Source of the DNA: Blautia parvula
GTDB taxonomy: Bacteria > Bacillota > Clostridia > Lachnospirales > Lachnospiraceae
Length of the DNA: 64,000 nt
Reading direction: 5' to 3'
Assembly (NCBI RefSeq): GCF_020215665.1
Contig: NZ_CP084061.1
Span: 186,001 to 250,000, forward strand
Under the pieces are notes generated by a model. The model worked only from the letters and a program-made list of their open reading frames with translations. It was not told the origin of the DNA and ran no database searches. Below are positions 55,224 to 63,545 of this stretch, piece by piece. The position numbers and the translations under genes were made by a program. The number at the start of each line of letters is the position of its first letter. Within the stretch, counting starts at the first letter, position 1.

Positions 55224-55256
55224 ATGCCACGTGTCCCCAGAGGGGGCATGTGGCGT
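55224..55256 (+). promoter_or_regulatory. Leader hairpin before serC
   Basis: ATGCCACGTGTCCCC and GGGGGCATGTGGC arms form a stable stem in the 5' leader, with only CCGTTTTG after it; regulatory meaning unknown. Confidence 0.5.
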
Positions 55257-55297
55257 AACCGTTTTGAAGAGTAAATCAACAGAGGAGGAAACAACAA

Positions 55298-56380
55298 GTG
55301 AGCAGAGTTTATAACTTTTCAGCAGGACCGGCTGTTCTGCCGGAGGAAGTGCTGCGGGAAGCGGCAGAAGAGATGCTGGATTATAAAGGAACAGGCATGT
55401 CTGTTATGGAGATGAGCCACCGTTCCAAAGCATTCGAGGATATCATACATACTGCGGAGGCAGATTTGAGAGAGTTGCTGCATATTCCGGATAACTATAA
55501 AGTATTATTTCTGCAGGGCGGTGCCCATCAGCAGTTTGCCATGATCCCCATGAACCTGATGAAAAACAAAGTGGCTGACTACATCGTAACAGGCCAGTGG
55601 GCGAAAAAAGCATGGCAGGAGGCACAGAAGTACGGGACAGCCAACAAGATCGCGTCCTCTGAGGATAAAACTTTCTCCTACATTCCGGACTGTTCCGACC
55701 TTCCCATCAGCCCGGATGCGGATTATGTGTACATCTGCGAGAACAATACGATATACGGAACAAAATTTAAAACACTGCCGGACACAAAGGGCAAGACCCT
55801 GGTGGCGGACGTTTCCTCCTGTTTCCTCTCCGAACCGATGGACGTGGAGAAATACGGTATTATTTACGGCGGCGCGCAGAAGAATATCGGCCCTGCAGGT
55901 GTGGTGATCGCCATCATCCGTGAGGATCTGATCACAGAGGATGTGCTTCCGGGAACACCGACCATGCTGACCTATAAGACACATGCGGACGCGGAGTCCT
56001 TATACAATACACCGAACTGCTACGGCATTTACATGTGCGGCAAGGTATTTCAGTGGCTGAAAAAACAGGGCGGCCTGAAAGCCATGAAAGAGCACAATGA
56101 GAAAAAAGCAAAGATCCTGTATGATTTCCTGGATGAGAGCGTAATGTTCAAAGGTACCGTGGAACCGGCTTCCCGTTCCCTTATGAATGTTCCCTTTGTC
56201 ACAGGAGATAAGGATTTGGATGCGAAATTTATCAAAGAGGCCCAGGCGGCAGGCTTTGTGAATCTGAAAGGCCACAGAAGCGTAGGCGGCATGCGTGCCA
56301 GCATTTACAATGCCATGCCCATAGAGGGCGTGGAGGCTCTGGTTGCCTTTATGAAAAAATTTGAAAAGGAGAATGCTTGA
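55298..56380 (+). CDS. serC: Phosphoserine aminotransferase
   Basis: PLP enzyme of serine synthesis, also usable for pyridoxine synthesis. Seen: YNFSAGPAVLPEEVLREAAEEM, FLQGGAHQQFAMIPMN, the PLP Lys in IIYGGAQKNIGPAGV, and the substrate region KGHRSVGGMRASIYNAM. 360 residues. The start codon is GTG behind AGAGGAGGA. serA starts 3 bp after the stop. Confidence 0.97.
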   Translation: MSRVYNFSAGPAVLPEEVLREAAEEMLDYKGTGMSVMEMSHRSKAFEDIIHTAEADLRELLHIPDNYKVLFLQGGAHQQFAMIPMNLMKNKVADYIVTGQWAKKAWQEAQKYGTANKIASSEDKTFSYIPDCSDLPISPDADYVYICENNTIYGTKFKTLPDTKGKTLVADVSSCFLSEPMDVEKYGIIYGGAQKNIGPAGVVIAIIREDLITEDVLPGTPTMLTYKTHADAESLYNTPNCYGIYMCGKVFQWLKKQGGLKAMKEHNEKKAKILYDFLDESVMFKGTVEPASRSLMNVPFVTGDKDLDAKFIKEAQAAGFVNLKGHRSVGGMRASIYNAMPIEGVEALVAFMKKFEKENA

Positions 56381-56382
56381 TC

Positions 56383-57546
56383 ATGTACAGATATCACTGT
56401 TTAAATCCCATTTCCAGCGTAGGACTGGAGCATTTCCCGGCAAAATACGAGAGCACGGACAATATGTCTGATGCGGATGCCGTGCTGGTGAGAAGTGCAA
56501 ACATGCATGAGATGGAGCTTCCGAAGAATGTGGTTGCCATTGCCAGAGCAGGTGCCGGCGTCAACAATATTCCGCTGGAAGAGTGCGCAAAGGACGGCGT
56601 GGTAGTCTTCAACACACCGGGAGCAAATGCCAATGGTGTAAAGGAGATGGTCATTGCCGGAATGCTGCTGGCATCCAGGGATATAGTGGGCGGTATCGAG
56701 TGGCTGGAGCACCAGGAAGCCACAGAGGATATCGGAAAGCTGGCTGAAAAGAAGAAAAAACAGTTTGCCGGCTGTGAGATCAGCGGCAGAAAGCTGGGTA
56801 TCATCGGTCTTGGCGCCATCGGTGTAAAAGTGGCAAATGCCGCGGTACATCTGGGAATGGAAGTCTATGGATATGACCCCTTCATCTCCGTGGATGCTGC
56901 GTGGAACCTTTCCAGAAGCATTCACCACATCAATGACCTGAATGTGATCTACAAGGAATGCGATTATATCACCATTCACGTGCCGCTGATGGAATCCACA
57001 AGAAAGATGATCGGCGCGGATGAGATCGCCCAGATGAAAGAGGGCGTGGTTATCCTGAACTTCGCAAGAGATCTTCTGGTGGATGAGGAAGCTCTGGCGG
57101 AGGCCCTGAAAGAGGGAAAAGTGAAAAAATACGTGACAGACTTTGCCAACCCTCTTGTGACCAGTACCCCGAATACCCTGGTAACTCCTCATCTGGGAGC
57201 ATCCACAGAGGAATCCGAGGACAACTGTGCTGTCATGGCTGTCAGACAGCTTATGGACTATCTGGAAAACGGAAATATCAAGAATTCCGTAAACTATCCG
57301 GATTGTGATGCAGGAGCCTGTGTGGACGTGGGAAGAGTGACGATCAACCACAAAAATATTCCGAACATGATCAGCCAGTTCACAAAAGTGCTGGGTGATG
57401 CAGGCGTGAATATCTCCAACATGACCAACAAGAGTAAAGGCGATTTCGCCTATACTATGATCGACGTTTCCACACCGATTTCCGGAGACGTGGCAAAAGA
57501 ACTGAAAAAGATTCATGGTGTTTACCGCGTGCGTATTGTGAAATGA
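56383..57546 (+). CDS. serA: D-3-phosphoglycerate dehydrogenase with ACT domain
   Basis: NAD-linked first enzyme of serine synthesis. Seen: ARAGAGVNNIPLEEC, Rossmann motif LGIIGLGAIGVKVANAA, the substrate Arg in LNFARDLLVDEEAL, the catalytic His in TPHLGASTEES, and a C-terminal ACT domain (about 317-387; NMISQFTKVLGDAGVNISNMTNKS) for serine feedback. 387 residues, a short form with one ACT domain. The position of the usual catalytic Glu reads TDFANPL, so that residue is apparently not Glu. Start chosen at ATG 56383 behind AGGAGA; a TTG at 56377 is less likely. Confidence 0.94.
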   Translation: MYRYHCLNPISSVGLEHFPAKYESTDNMSDADAVLVRSANMHEMELPKNVVAIARAGAGVNNIPLEECAKDGVVVFNTPGANANGVKEMVIAGMLLASRDIVGGIEWLEHQEATEDIGKLAEKKKKQFAGCEISGRKLGIIGLGAIGVKVANAAVHLGMEVYGYDPFISVDAAWNLSRSIHHINDLNVIYKECDYITIHVPLMESTRKMIGADEIAQMKEGVVILNFARDLLVDEEALAEALKEGKVKKYVTDFANPLVTSTPNTLVTPHLGASTEESEDNCAVMAVRQLMDYLENGNIKNSVNYPDCDAGACVDVGRVTINHKNIPNMISQFTKVLGDAGVNISNMTNKSKGDFAYTMIDVSTPISGDVAKELKKIHGVYRVRIVK

Positions 57547-57571
57547 CCCTTTTAAAAGAATAGACGGATAT

Positions 57572-57612
57572 GGGCCTGTCCTGAGACTTTGGTTTCAGGG
57601 CGGGCCCTTTTG
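57572..57612 (+). terminator. Terminator of serC-serA
   Basis: GGGCCTGTCCTGA (57572-57584) / TCAGGGCGGGCCC (57595-57607) then TTTTG. Confidence 0.85.
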
Positions 57613-57686
57613 TGGATATTCCGGAAATTATATATATTATCCTGTCGTTACCACTATGGAGATAAATAAACCAGGGTCGAAAAAAG

Positions 57687-57732
57687 CACCAGCGGGGAAA
57701 GAGTCAAGGCAATCCCCGTCTGGTGTTTTTTT
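57687..57732 (+). terminator. Second terminator 75 bp downstream
   Basis: CACCAGCGGGGA / TCCCCGTCTGGTG followed by seven T. It ends a second transcript or acts as an attenuator; a 61-codon frame through it is not convincing. The rest of 57546-57867 shows no gene. Confidence 0.8.
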
Positions 57733-57866
57733 AATACCTCTGTCAGTCATAAATCCGCCGGAAAGTGTGCAAATTATTGTGCCTATTTCATTGTATTTTA
57801 AGACTATATACGGTATAATTTTATTATGGCGTTATAAATAGGCATCAATATATTTGGGGTGTGAAA

Positions 57867-58034
57867 ATGAGCAGAAAAATAAAAAAACCGAAAACATTCA
57901 TACAGAAGAGAATCCGCAGTGCAAAGCGGATGAAATCTTTTTTTGGCGCGCTTGGCAGAAACCGCAGGCGGCTGGGAAAGGTATTCAATGGTGTCTGCGA
58001 AGTTGCTGCCCGCGTTATGGAGAAAAAACTATAA
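57867..58034 (+). CDS. Small, very basic protein (55 residues) before DUF1015
   Basis: ATG 57867 opens a 56-codon frame after TTGGGGTGTG. The translation is strongly basic (MSRKIKKPKTFIQKRIRSAK, then GRNRRRLGKVF) and ends VARVMEKKL. High Arg/Lys content suggests nucleic-acid or ribosome binding, but no family is recognised. The DUF1015 RBS begins right after its stop, which suggests coupling. Confidence 0.5.
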   Translation: MSRKIKKPKTFIQKRIRSAKRMKSFFGALGRNRRRLGKVFNGVCEVAARVMEKKL

Positions 58035-58047
58035 AGGAGATTTGATA

Positions 58048-59283
58048 ATGGCGGTAGTTAAACCATTTTGTGCAGTGCGTCCCCAGGAGAACCTGGCATC
58101 TAAAATTGCCGCACTGCCATATGATGTATATAACAGAAAAGAGGCGAAAGAGGAGACCGAAAAAAATCCATATTCCTTTCTGAAGATTGACCGTCCGGAG
58201 ACACAGTTTCCGGATGATACGGATATGTACGCTCCTGAGGTGTACAAACAGGCCCGCAGGATATTCTGGAAGATGATGGAGGACGGGGACTTCCTGCAGG
58301 ATGTGGACCCCAATTTTTATCTCTATGAGCTTACCAGAAACGGGCATGTGCAGACAGGAATCGTGGCATGTGCGTCGATTGACGATTACTTAAACGGTGT
58401 CATCAAAAAACATGAGAACACCAGAGTGGAAAAAGAGCTGGACCGCATCCGCCATGTGGATGTGCTGGAGGCGCAGACAGGACCTATTTTCCTGGCCTAC
58501 CGTGCCAATGCGGATTTTAAGCATCTGATGGATGTGAAGAAAAAGGATTTTCCCATTTTCGACTTTGTATCAGAGGACGGCATCCGTCACAGAGGATGGA
58601 TGATCTATGAGTCAGCCATGATTCACAAGATAGAGAAGACCTTTCAGGCCATGGACAGCATATATATCGCAGACGGCCATCACAGGGCGGCCTCAGCCAT
58701 CAAAGCAGGTCTGAAGAGACGCCGGGAGAATCCCAATTATACGGGCAGGGAGCCCTTTAATTACTTTCTGTGTACCCTGTTTGCAGATGAGGAGCTGGAA
58801 ATCCTGGATTACAACCGTGTGGTAAAAGACTTAAACGGATATTCCGCGGAAGAGTTCCTGGAAAAAATAAGGGAGCGCTTTACCGTGTCCGAACCGGGAA
58901 CAGAGGCAGTATCGCCCCGGGAAAAAGGCGAATTCGGTATGTATCTGGAGGACAGATGGTATAAACTTAAGATAAAGGAAGAATACCGGGCTACAGATGT
59001 GGTGGACGGACTGGATGTGGCATTGCTTCAGAATAACCTTCTGGAACCTGTGCTGGGGATCCGGGAGCCGGCAAAAGACCCCCGGATTGATTTTATCGGG
59101 GGAATCCGGGGACTGGGTGAGCTGGAAAAACGTGTGCAGACAGACTGTAAGGCAGCCTTTTCCATGTATCCCACTTCCATGGCAGAGCTTTTTGCGGTTG
59201 CGGACGCAGGAAAGCTGATGCCGCCGAAATCCACCTGGTTTGAGCCAAAGCTGAGAAGCGGGCTGTTTATTCACAGGATATAG
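58048..59283 (+). CDS. DUF1015 family protein (COG4198), serine-pathway associated
   Basis: A 411-residue soluble protein of a widespread family whose biochemical role is not firmly established. Seen: family features AVRPQENLASKIAALPYDVYN near the N-terminus, the mid-chain pattern YIADGHHRAASAIKAGLKRR (conserved GHHR), and FLCTLFADEELEILDYNRVV. It is repeatedly found beside serC-serA in Firmicutes, as here. Start chosen at ATG 58048 behind AAGGAGA; the longer upstream reading overlaps the small basic gene. hydE begins 3 bp after the stop. Confidence 0.9.
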   Translation: MAVVKPFCAVRPQENLASKIAALPYDVYNRKEAKEETEKNPYSFLKIDRPETQFPDDTDMYAPEVYKQARRIFWKMMEDGDFLQDVDPNFYLYELTRNGHVQTGIVACASIDDYLNGVIKKHENTRVEKELDRIRHVDVLEAQTGPIFLAYRANADFKHLMDVKKKDFPIFDFVSEDGIRHRGWMIYESAMIHKIEKTFQAMDSIYIADGHHRAASAIKAGLKRRRENPNYTGREPFNYFLCTLFADEELEILDYNRVVKDLNGYSAEEFLEKIRERFTVSEPGTEAVSPREKGEFGMYLEDRWYKLKIKEEYRATDVVDGLDVALLQNNLLEPVLGIREPAKDPRIDFIGGIRGLGELEKRVQTDCKAAFSMYPTSMAELFAVADAGKLMPPKSTWFEPKLRSGLFIHRI

Positions 59284-59286
59284 ACT

Positions 59287-60345
59287 ATGACAGAGAATTT
59301 ATTTGATAAAATTGACCGCTTAGAGGCAGGAGAGTCCCTGGACAGGGAGAGCTATACCGCGCTGATCGAAAAGCGGAATGAGGAACTTGCCGGATACCTG
59401 TTCGGCAAAGCAGCCGGGATGCGGGAGAAATATTACGGAAACCGCATTTATATCAGAGGGCTGATCGAGTTTACCAATTACTGCAAAAATGACTGTTATT
59501 ACTGCGGAATCCGAAAAGGAAACCGAAAGGCAGAGCGTTACCGCCTAGGCAGGGAGGAAATCCTGGAGTGCTGCCGGAAAGGTTATGTTCTTGGGTTCAG
59601 AACTTTTGTGCTGCAGGGCGGAGAGGACCCCTGGTATACGGATGACAGGATCGCAGAGCTGGTCCGGGACATAAAAAAGGAGCACAGCGACTGCGCAGTG
59701 ACGCTCTCCGTGGGGGAAAAGGAGAGAGAAGCTTATCAGAAGCTTTTTGATGCAGGGGCAGACAGATATCTGCTCAGGCATGAGACTGTATGCGAGGAAC
59801 ATTACCGCACGCTGCATCCCCCATCCATGTCTTATGATCACAGACAGGAATGTCTGAGAAATCTAAAGGACATTGGATTTCAGACAGGATGCGGATTTAT
59901 GGTAGGAACGCCGGGGCAGACGGCTGAGAACCTGGCTGATGAACTGCTGTTTTTGAAAGAATTCCAGCCTGCCATGGTGGGAATCGGGCCTTTCATCCCC
60001 CACAGGGACACTCCATTTGGAACAAAGGCCCCGGGGAGTGCAGAGCTTACTCTGTATCTTCTGGGACTGATCCGCCTGCTGCTTCCGAAAGTCCTGCTTC
60101 CGGCCACAACTGCCCTTGGAACCATTTCCGATGACGGGCGGGAGAGAGGCATACTGGCAGGAGCCAATGTGGTTATGCCGAATTTATCGGCTTCACTGGT
60201 ACAGGGGAAATATGAACTGTACGACCATAAAATTTATACCGGCGCAGAAAATGCCGCCGAACTGGAACTTCTTCGCAGCCGAATGAAGAAAATAGGCTGT
60301 GAAGTGACTGTAGACCGGGGGGACACCAAAATGTACACCCGGTAA
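59287..60345 (+). CDS. hydE: [FeFe] hydrogenase maturase HydE (radical SAM)
   Basis: Helps build the dithiolate-bridged di-iron part of the H-cluster. Seen: CX3CX2C in FTNYCKNDCYYCGIRKGN, which binds the SAM-cleaving 4Fe-4S cluster, VLQGGEDPWYTD, a TIM-barrel pattern, and TALGTISDDGRERGILAGANVVMPN near the end, typical of HydE/biotin-synthase-like proteins. 352 residues. It follows DUF1015 by 3 bp and hydG lies 21 bp downstream. Confidence 0.95.
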   Translation: MTENLFDKIDRLEAGESLDRESYTALIEKRNEELAGYLFGKAAGMREKYYGNRIYIRGLIEFTNYCKNDCYYCGIRKGNRKAERYRLGREEILECCRKGYVLGFRTFVLQGGEDPWYTDDRIAELVRDIKKEHSDCAVTLSVGEKEREAYQKLFDAGADRYLLRHETVCEEHYRTLHPPSMSYDHRQECLRNLKDIGFQTGCGFMVGTPGQTAENLADELLFLKEFQPAMVGIGPFIPHRDTPFGTKAPGSAELTLYLLGLIRLLLPKVLLPATTALGTISDDGRERGILAGANVVMPNLSASLVQGKYELYDHKIYTGAENAAELELLRSRMKKIGCEVTVDRGDTKMYTR

Positions 60346-60366
60346 AGAGAAAAGGAGAGGGTAAAA

Positions 60367-61788
60367 ATGAATTACAATCCGAAATCACTGAAAGCAGAGG
60401 AATTTATTTCCCATGAGGAAATCCAGGAGACACTTGCCTACGCTGAGGCAAATAAGCACAATGAAGAGCTTATTGACCAGATCCTTGAGAAGGCAAAGCT
60501 CAGAAAGGGACTCACCCACAGGGAGGCATCCGTACTGCTTGACTGCGACATAGAGGAGAAAAACCAGGAGATTTACAAACTGGCTGAACAGATTAAAAAG
60601 GATTTCTACGGAAACCGGATTGTTATGTTTGCGCCCCTTTATCTGTCCAATTACTGTATCAACGGCTGCGTGTACTGTCCTTATCACAGAAAAAACAAAC
60701 ACATAGCCAGAAAGAAACTGACGCAGGAAGAGATCGTAAAAGAGGTAACCGCTCTGCAGGATATGGGCCACAAGCGCCTTGCTCTGGAAGCAGGGGAGGA
60801 CCCGGTCAACAATCCCATTGAATACATACTGGAGAGCATTAAGACCATATACAGCATCAAACATAAAAACGGCGCAATCCGCCGTGTCAATGTAAATATC
60901 GCGGCCACCACAGTGGAGGATTACAGGAAATTAAAAGACGCCGGCATCGGTACCTATATTCTGTTCCAGGAGACCTACCATAAGGAGAGCTACAAAAAAC
61001 TGCATCCCACAGGACCGAAGAGCAATTATGATTACCACACAGAAGCCATGGACAGAGCCATGGAGGGCGGCATTGACGATGTGGGACTGGGTGTACTGTT
61101 CGGGCTGGAGATGTACCGCTATGAATTTGCCGGTCTTCTCATGCACGCGGAGCATCTGGAGGCGGTTCACGGAGTCGGCCCGCATACCATCAGCGTTCCG
61201 AGGGTAAAACACGCAGATGATATCGATCCGTCTGCTTTTGACAACGGTATTGATGATGATATTTTCGCGAAACTGGTTGCCTGCATCCGAATCGCAGTGC
61301 CTTACACCGGTATGATCATCTCCACAAGAGAGAGTAAGGAGTGCAGGGAGAGAGTGCTTCACCTTGGCATTTCCCAGATCAGCGGTGCTTCCAGGACAAG
61401 CGTGGGCGGCTACAGCGAACCGGAACCGGAGGATGAGAACTCCGAGCAGTTTGATGTGTCAGACAAGCGAACCCTGGATGAGGTGGTGCACTGGCTGATG
61501 GACATGAAATATATCCCCAGCTTCTGTACTGCATGTTACAGGGAAGGAAGAACCGGTGACCGTTTCATGAGCCTGTGCAAGACAGGACAGATTCAGAACT
61601 GCTGCCACCCCAATGCCCTGATGACCCTGAAAGAGTTCCTTATGGATTACGCAAGCCCTGAGACAAGAAAAATCGGAGAAGAACTGATCCGGTCAGAACT
61701 TGTGAACATTCCAAGGGAAAGAACAAGAGAGATCGTGGTGGAACGCCTGGCAAAGATTGAGAACGGGGAGAGAGATTTCCGTTTCTGA
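60367..61788 (+). CDS. hydG: [FeFe] hydrogenase maturase HydG (tyrosine lyase, radical SAM)
   Basis: Cleaves tyrosine to supply CO and CN ligands for the H-cluster. Seen: the radical SAM motif CINGCVYCPYHR, LALEAGEDPVNNPIEYIL, ILFQETYHKESYKKLHP, and the C-terminal auxiliary-cluster cysteines CTACYREGRTGDRFMSLCK, the CX2CX(n)C site for the dangler iron. 473 residues. Start behind GGAGAGGG. Middle gene of hydEGF. Confidence 0.96.
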   Translation: MNYNPKSLKAEEFISHEEIQETLAYAEANKHNEELIDQILEKAKLRKGLTHREASVLLDCDIEEKNQEIYKLAEQIKKDFYGNRIVMFAPLYLSNYCINGCVYCPYHRKNKHIARKKLTQEEIVKEVTALQDMGHKRLALEAGEDPVNNPIEYILESIKTIYSIKHKNGAIRRVNVNIAATTVEDYRKLKDAGIGTYILFQETYHKESYKKLHPTGPKSNYDYHTEAMDRAMEGGIDDVGLGVLFGLEMYRYEFAGLLMHAEHLEAVHGVGPHTISVPRVKHADDIDPSAFDNGIDDDIFAKLVACIRIAVPYTGMIISTRESKECRERVLHLGISQISGASRTSVGGYSEPEPEDENSEQFDVSDKRTLDEVVHWLMDMKYIPSFCTACYREGRTGDRFMSLCKTGQIQNCCHPNALMTLKEFLMDYASPETRKIGEELIRSELVNIPRERTREIVVERLAKIENGERDFRF

Positions 61789-61801
61789 GAGGAGGATATA
61801 C

Positions 61802-62986
61802 ATGAGCCTGAACGCAGCACCCTCTGCAAACAGGGTACATATCAGCTTTTTCGGGCGGCGCAACACCGGAAAGTCCAGTCTGCTCAACGCAGTCACAGGG
61901 CAGGAGATGGCAGTGGTATCGGATGTGAAGGGAACCACCACCGACCCGGTGCAGAAAGCCATGGAGCTTCTGCCCATAGGTCCTGTTTTGTTTATCGACA
62001 CGCCGGGTATGGATGATGACCAGGAAGGCCTGGGCGCTCTCCGGGTAAAAAAGGCGGAGCAGGTGCTCCACAAAACAGACGTGGCAGTCCTGGTGGTGGA
62101 GGCGGGAAAAGAACTGGTCCCCATGGAACTACAGCTCATAGATCTCTTTGAAAAGAGAAAGCTGCCGTATCTTGTGGTATACAATAAAATGGATCTGCTG
62201 GCAGAGGAGAGAGAACCGAAGACAGACCATGAAATCTACGTGAGTGCCGGACAGGGTGTTCACATTACTGAACTGAAGGAAAAGCTGGGAAGCCTTGCAA
62301 AGGAAGGGCAGGAACGTCCTCTTGTAAAAGACCTGGTGTCACCGGGGGACTTTGTGCTCCTGGTGATCCCCATTGATAAAGCGGCACCGAAAGGGAGGCT
62401 GATCCTGCCTCAGCAGCAGGTGATCAGAGAACTGTTGGATACAGGTGCAGTTCCCCTTGCCGTGCAGGATGACAGGGTGGAGGATGTACTTGGACGTCTG
62501 GGAGAAAAACCGCGGCTTGTCATTACAGACAGCCAGGTGTTCGGGAAGGTGGACAAAGCGGTTACGGCTGATATCCCTCTTACTTCCTTTTCCATACTGT
62601 TCGCACGGTATAAAGGGATCCTGGACGGCGCGCTGGAGGGTGCCTATGCCCTTGACCGTCTGGAGGACGGGGACAAAGTGCTGATCAGTGAGGGCTGTAC
62701 CCATCACCGGCAGTGCAATGATATCGGTACGGTGAAAATGCCCCGCTGGATTGAGGCGCATACCGGGAAAAAGCCTGACTTTGCATTTACCTCAGGAACC
62801 GGGTTTCCGGAGGATCTGACACCATATCGGCTGGTGGTACACTGCGGAGGCTGTATGCTTAATGAGCGGGAGATGCAGTGGCGCAGGAACCAGGCTGGCC
62901 TGCAGGGTGTGCCTATGACAAATTACGGTATAGCCATTGCGCATATGAACGGTATTTTGCAGCGGAGCCTGGAAATATTCCGGTGA
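61802..62986 (+). CDS. hydF: [FeFe] hydrogenase maturation GTPase HydF
   Basis: Scaffold GTPase that assembles and delivers the di-iron subcluster to HydA. Seen: G1 motif FFGRRNTGKSS, DVKGTTTDPV, the G3 region IDTPGMDD, NKMDLL, and the C-terminal cluster-binding set CTHHRQC and HCGGCMLN, the CxHx(n)HCxxC pattern of HydF. Start chosen at ATG 61802 behind GAGGAGG (394 residues). With hydE and hydG it completes the maturation set for the hydrogenase at 47416. Confidence 0.96.
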   Translation: MSLNAAPSANRVHISFFGRRNTGKSSLLNAVTGQEMAVVSDVKGTTTDPVQKAMELLPIGPVLFIDTPGMDDDQEGLGALRVKKAEQVLHKTDVAVLVVEAGKELVPMELQLIDLFEKRKLPYLVVYNKMDLLAEEREPKTDHEIYVSAGQGVHITELKEKLGSLAKEGQERPLVKDLVSPGDFVLLVIPIDKAAPKGRLILPQQQVIRELLDTGAVPLAVQDDRVEDVLGRLGEKPRLVITDSQVFGKVDKAVTADIPLTSFSILFARYKGILDGALEGAYALDRLEDGDKVLISEGCTHHRQCNDIGTVKMPRWIEAHTGKKPDFAFTSGTGFPEDLTPYRLVVHCGGCMLNEREMQWRRNQAGLQGVPMTNYGIAIAHMNGILQRSLEIFR

Positions 62987-63013
62987 TCAGTAAATATGCG
63001 GGAGGGCAGTTTA

Positions 63014-63505
63014 ATGGAGTATGTTCCAATTGATGAGACAAACCGGGAACGCGTCAATGAATTCATAGAGAGCCAGTGGCTCACAACAGAGATGGTCATT
63101 CGCGGCAGAGTTGTGGATATGACCGGGACAGACGGCATTGTTGTCTGGGAAAAGGGAAACATTGTGGGCCTTCTCACATACCTGATCCGGGACGGTATCT
63201 GTGAGATCATATCCCTGGACAGCCGTCAGGAGGGCCGGGGGATCGGAAGAAACCTGATCGAAAAGGTAAAAGAGACAGCAGAAAAGAAAAAATGCAGAAG
63301 GCTTGTGGTGATCACCACAAATGACAACATTCAGGCCATCCGCTTTTACCAGCGCTGCGGATTTGATATGTCACATCTGTACCACAATGCCCTGAACTTT
63401 TCAAGAAAGCTGAAACCGGAGATTCCTCTGATTGGGGCAAATGGAATTTTGCTGATGCATGAGATTGAATTTGCGATGGATCTGCAGCCGGGAAGGAACA
63501 GATAA
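63014..63505 (+). CDS. GNAT-family N-acetyltransferase
   Basis: A 163-residue acetyltransferase using acetyl-CoA. Seen: the CoA-binding motif A pattern SRQEGRGIGRNLIEKVKETA (R/Q-x-x-G-x-G/A) followed by RRLVVITTNDNIQAIRFYQRCGFD. The N-terminal part (INEFIESQW-like, VNEFIESQWLTTEMVIRG) fits a subgroup often annotated simply as GNAT. Acceptor unknown. Start chosen at ATG 63014 behind GGGAGGG. Same strand as hydF, 28 bp away; probably co-transcribed. Confidence 0.88.
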   Translation: MEYVPIDETNRERVNEFIESQWLTTEMVIRGRVVDMTGTDGIVVWEKGNIVGLLTYLIRDGICEIISLDSRQEGRGIGRNLIEKVKETAEKKKCRRLVVITTNDNIQAIRFYQRCGFDMSHLYHNALNFSRKLKPEIPLIGANGILLMHEIEFAMDLQPGRNR

Positions 63506-63545
63506 AGAATCCGGCAGCAGAAAGGAAGAAAGAGGAGGATAAAAA

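Noticed and set aside
56401-57516. 371-codon minus-strand frame opposite serA
   Set aside because: Antisense shadow created by codon bias; the serA frame has full family motifs.
57656-57841. 61-codon frame after serA
   Set aside because: It reads through a strong terminator hairpin and T-run and has no RBS.
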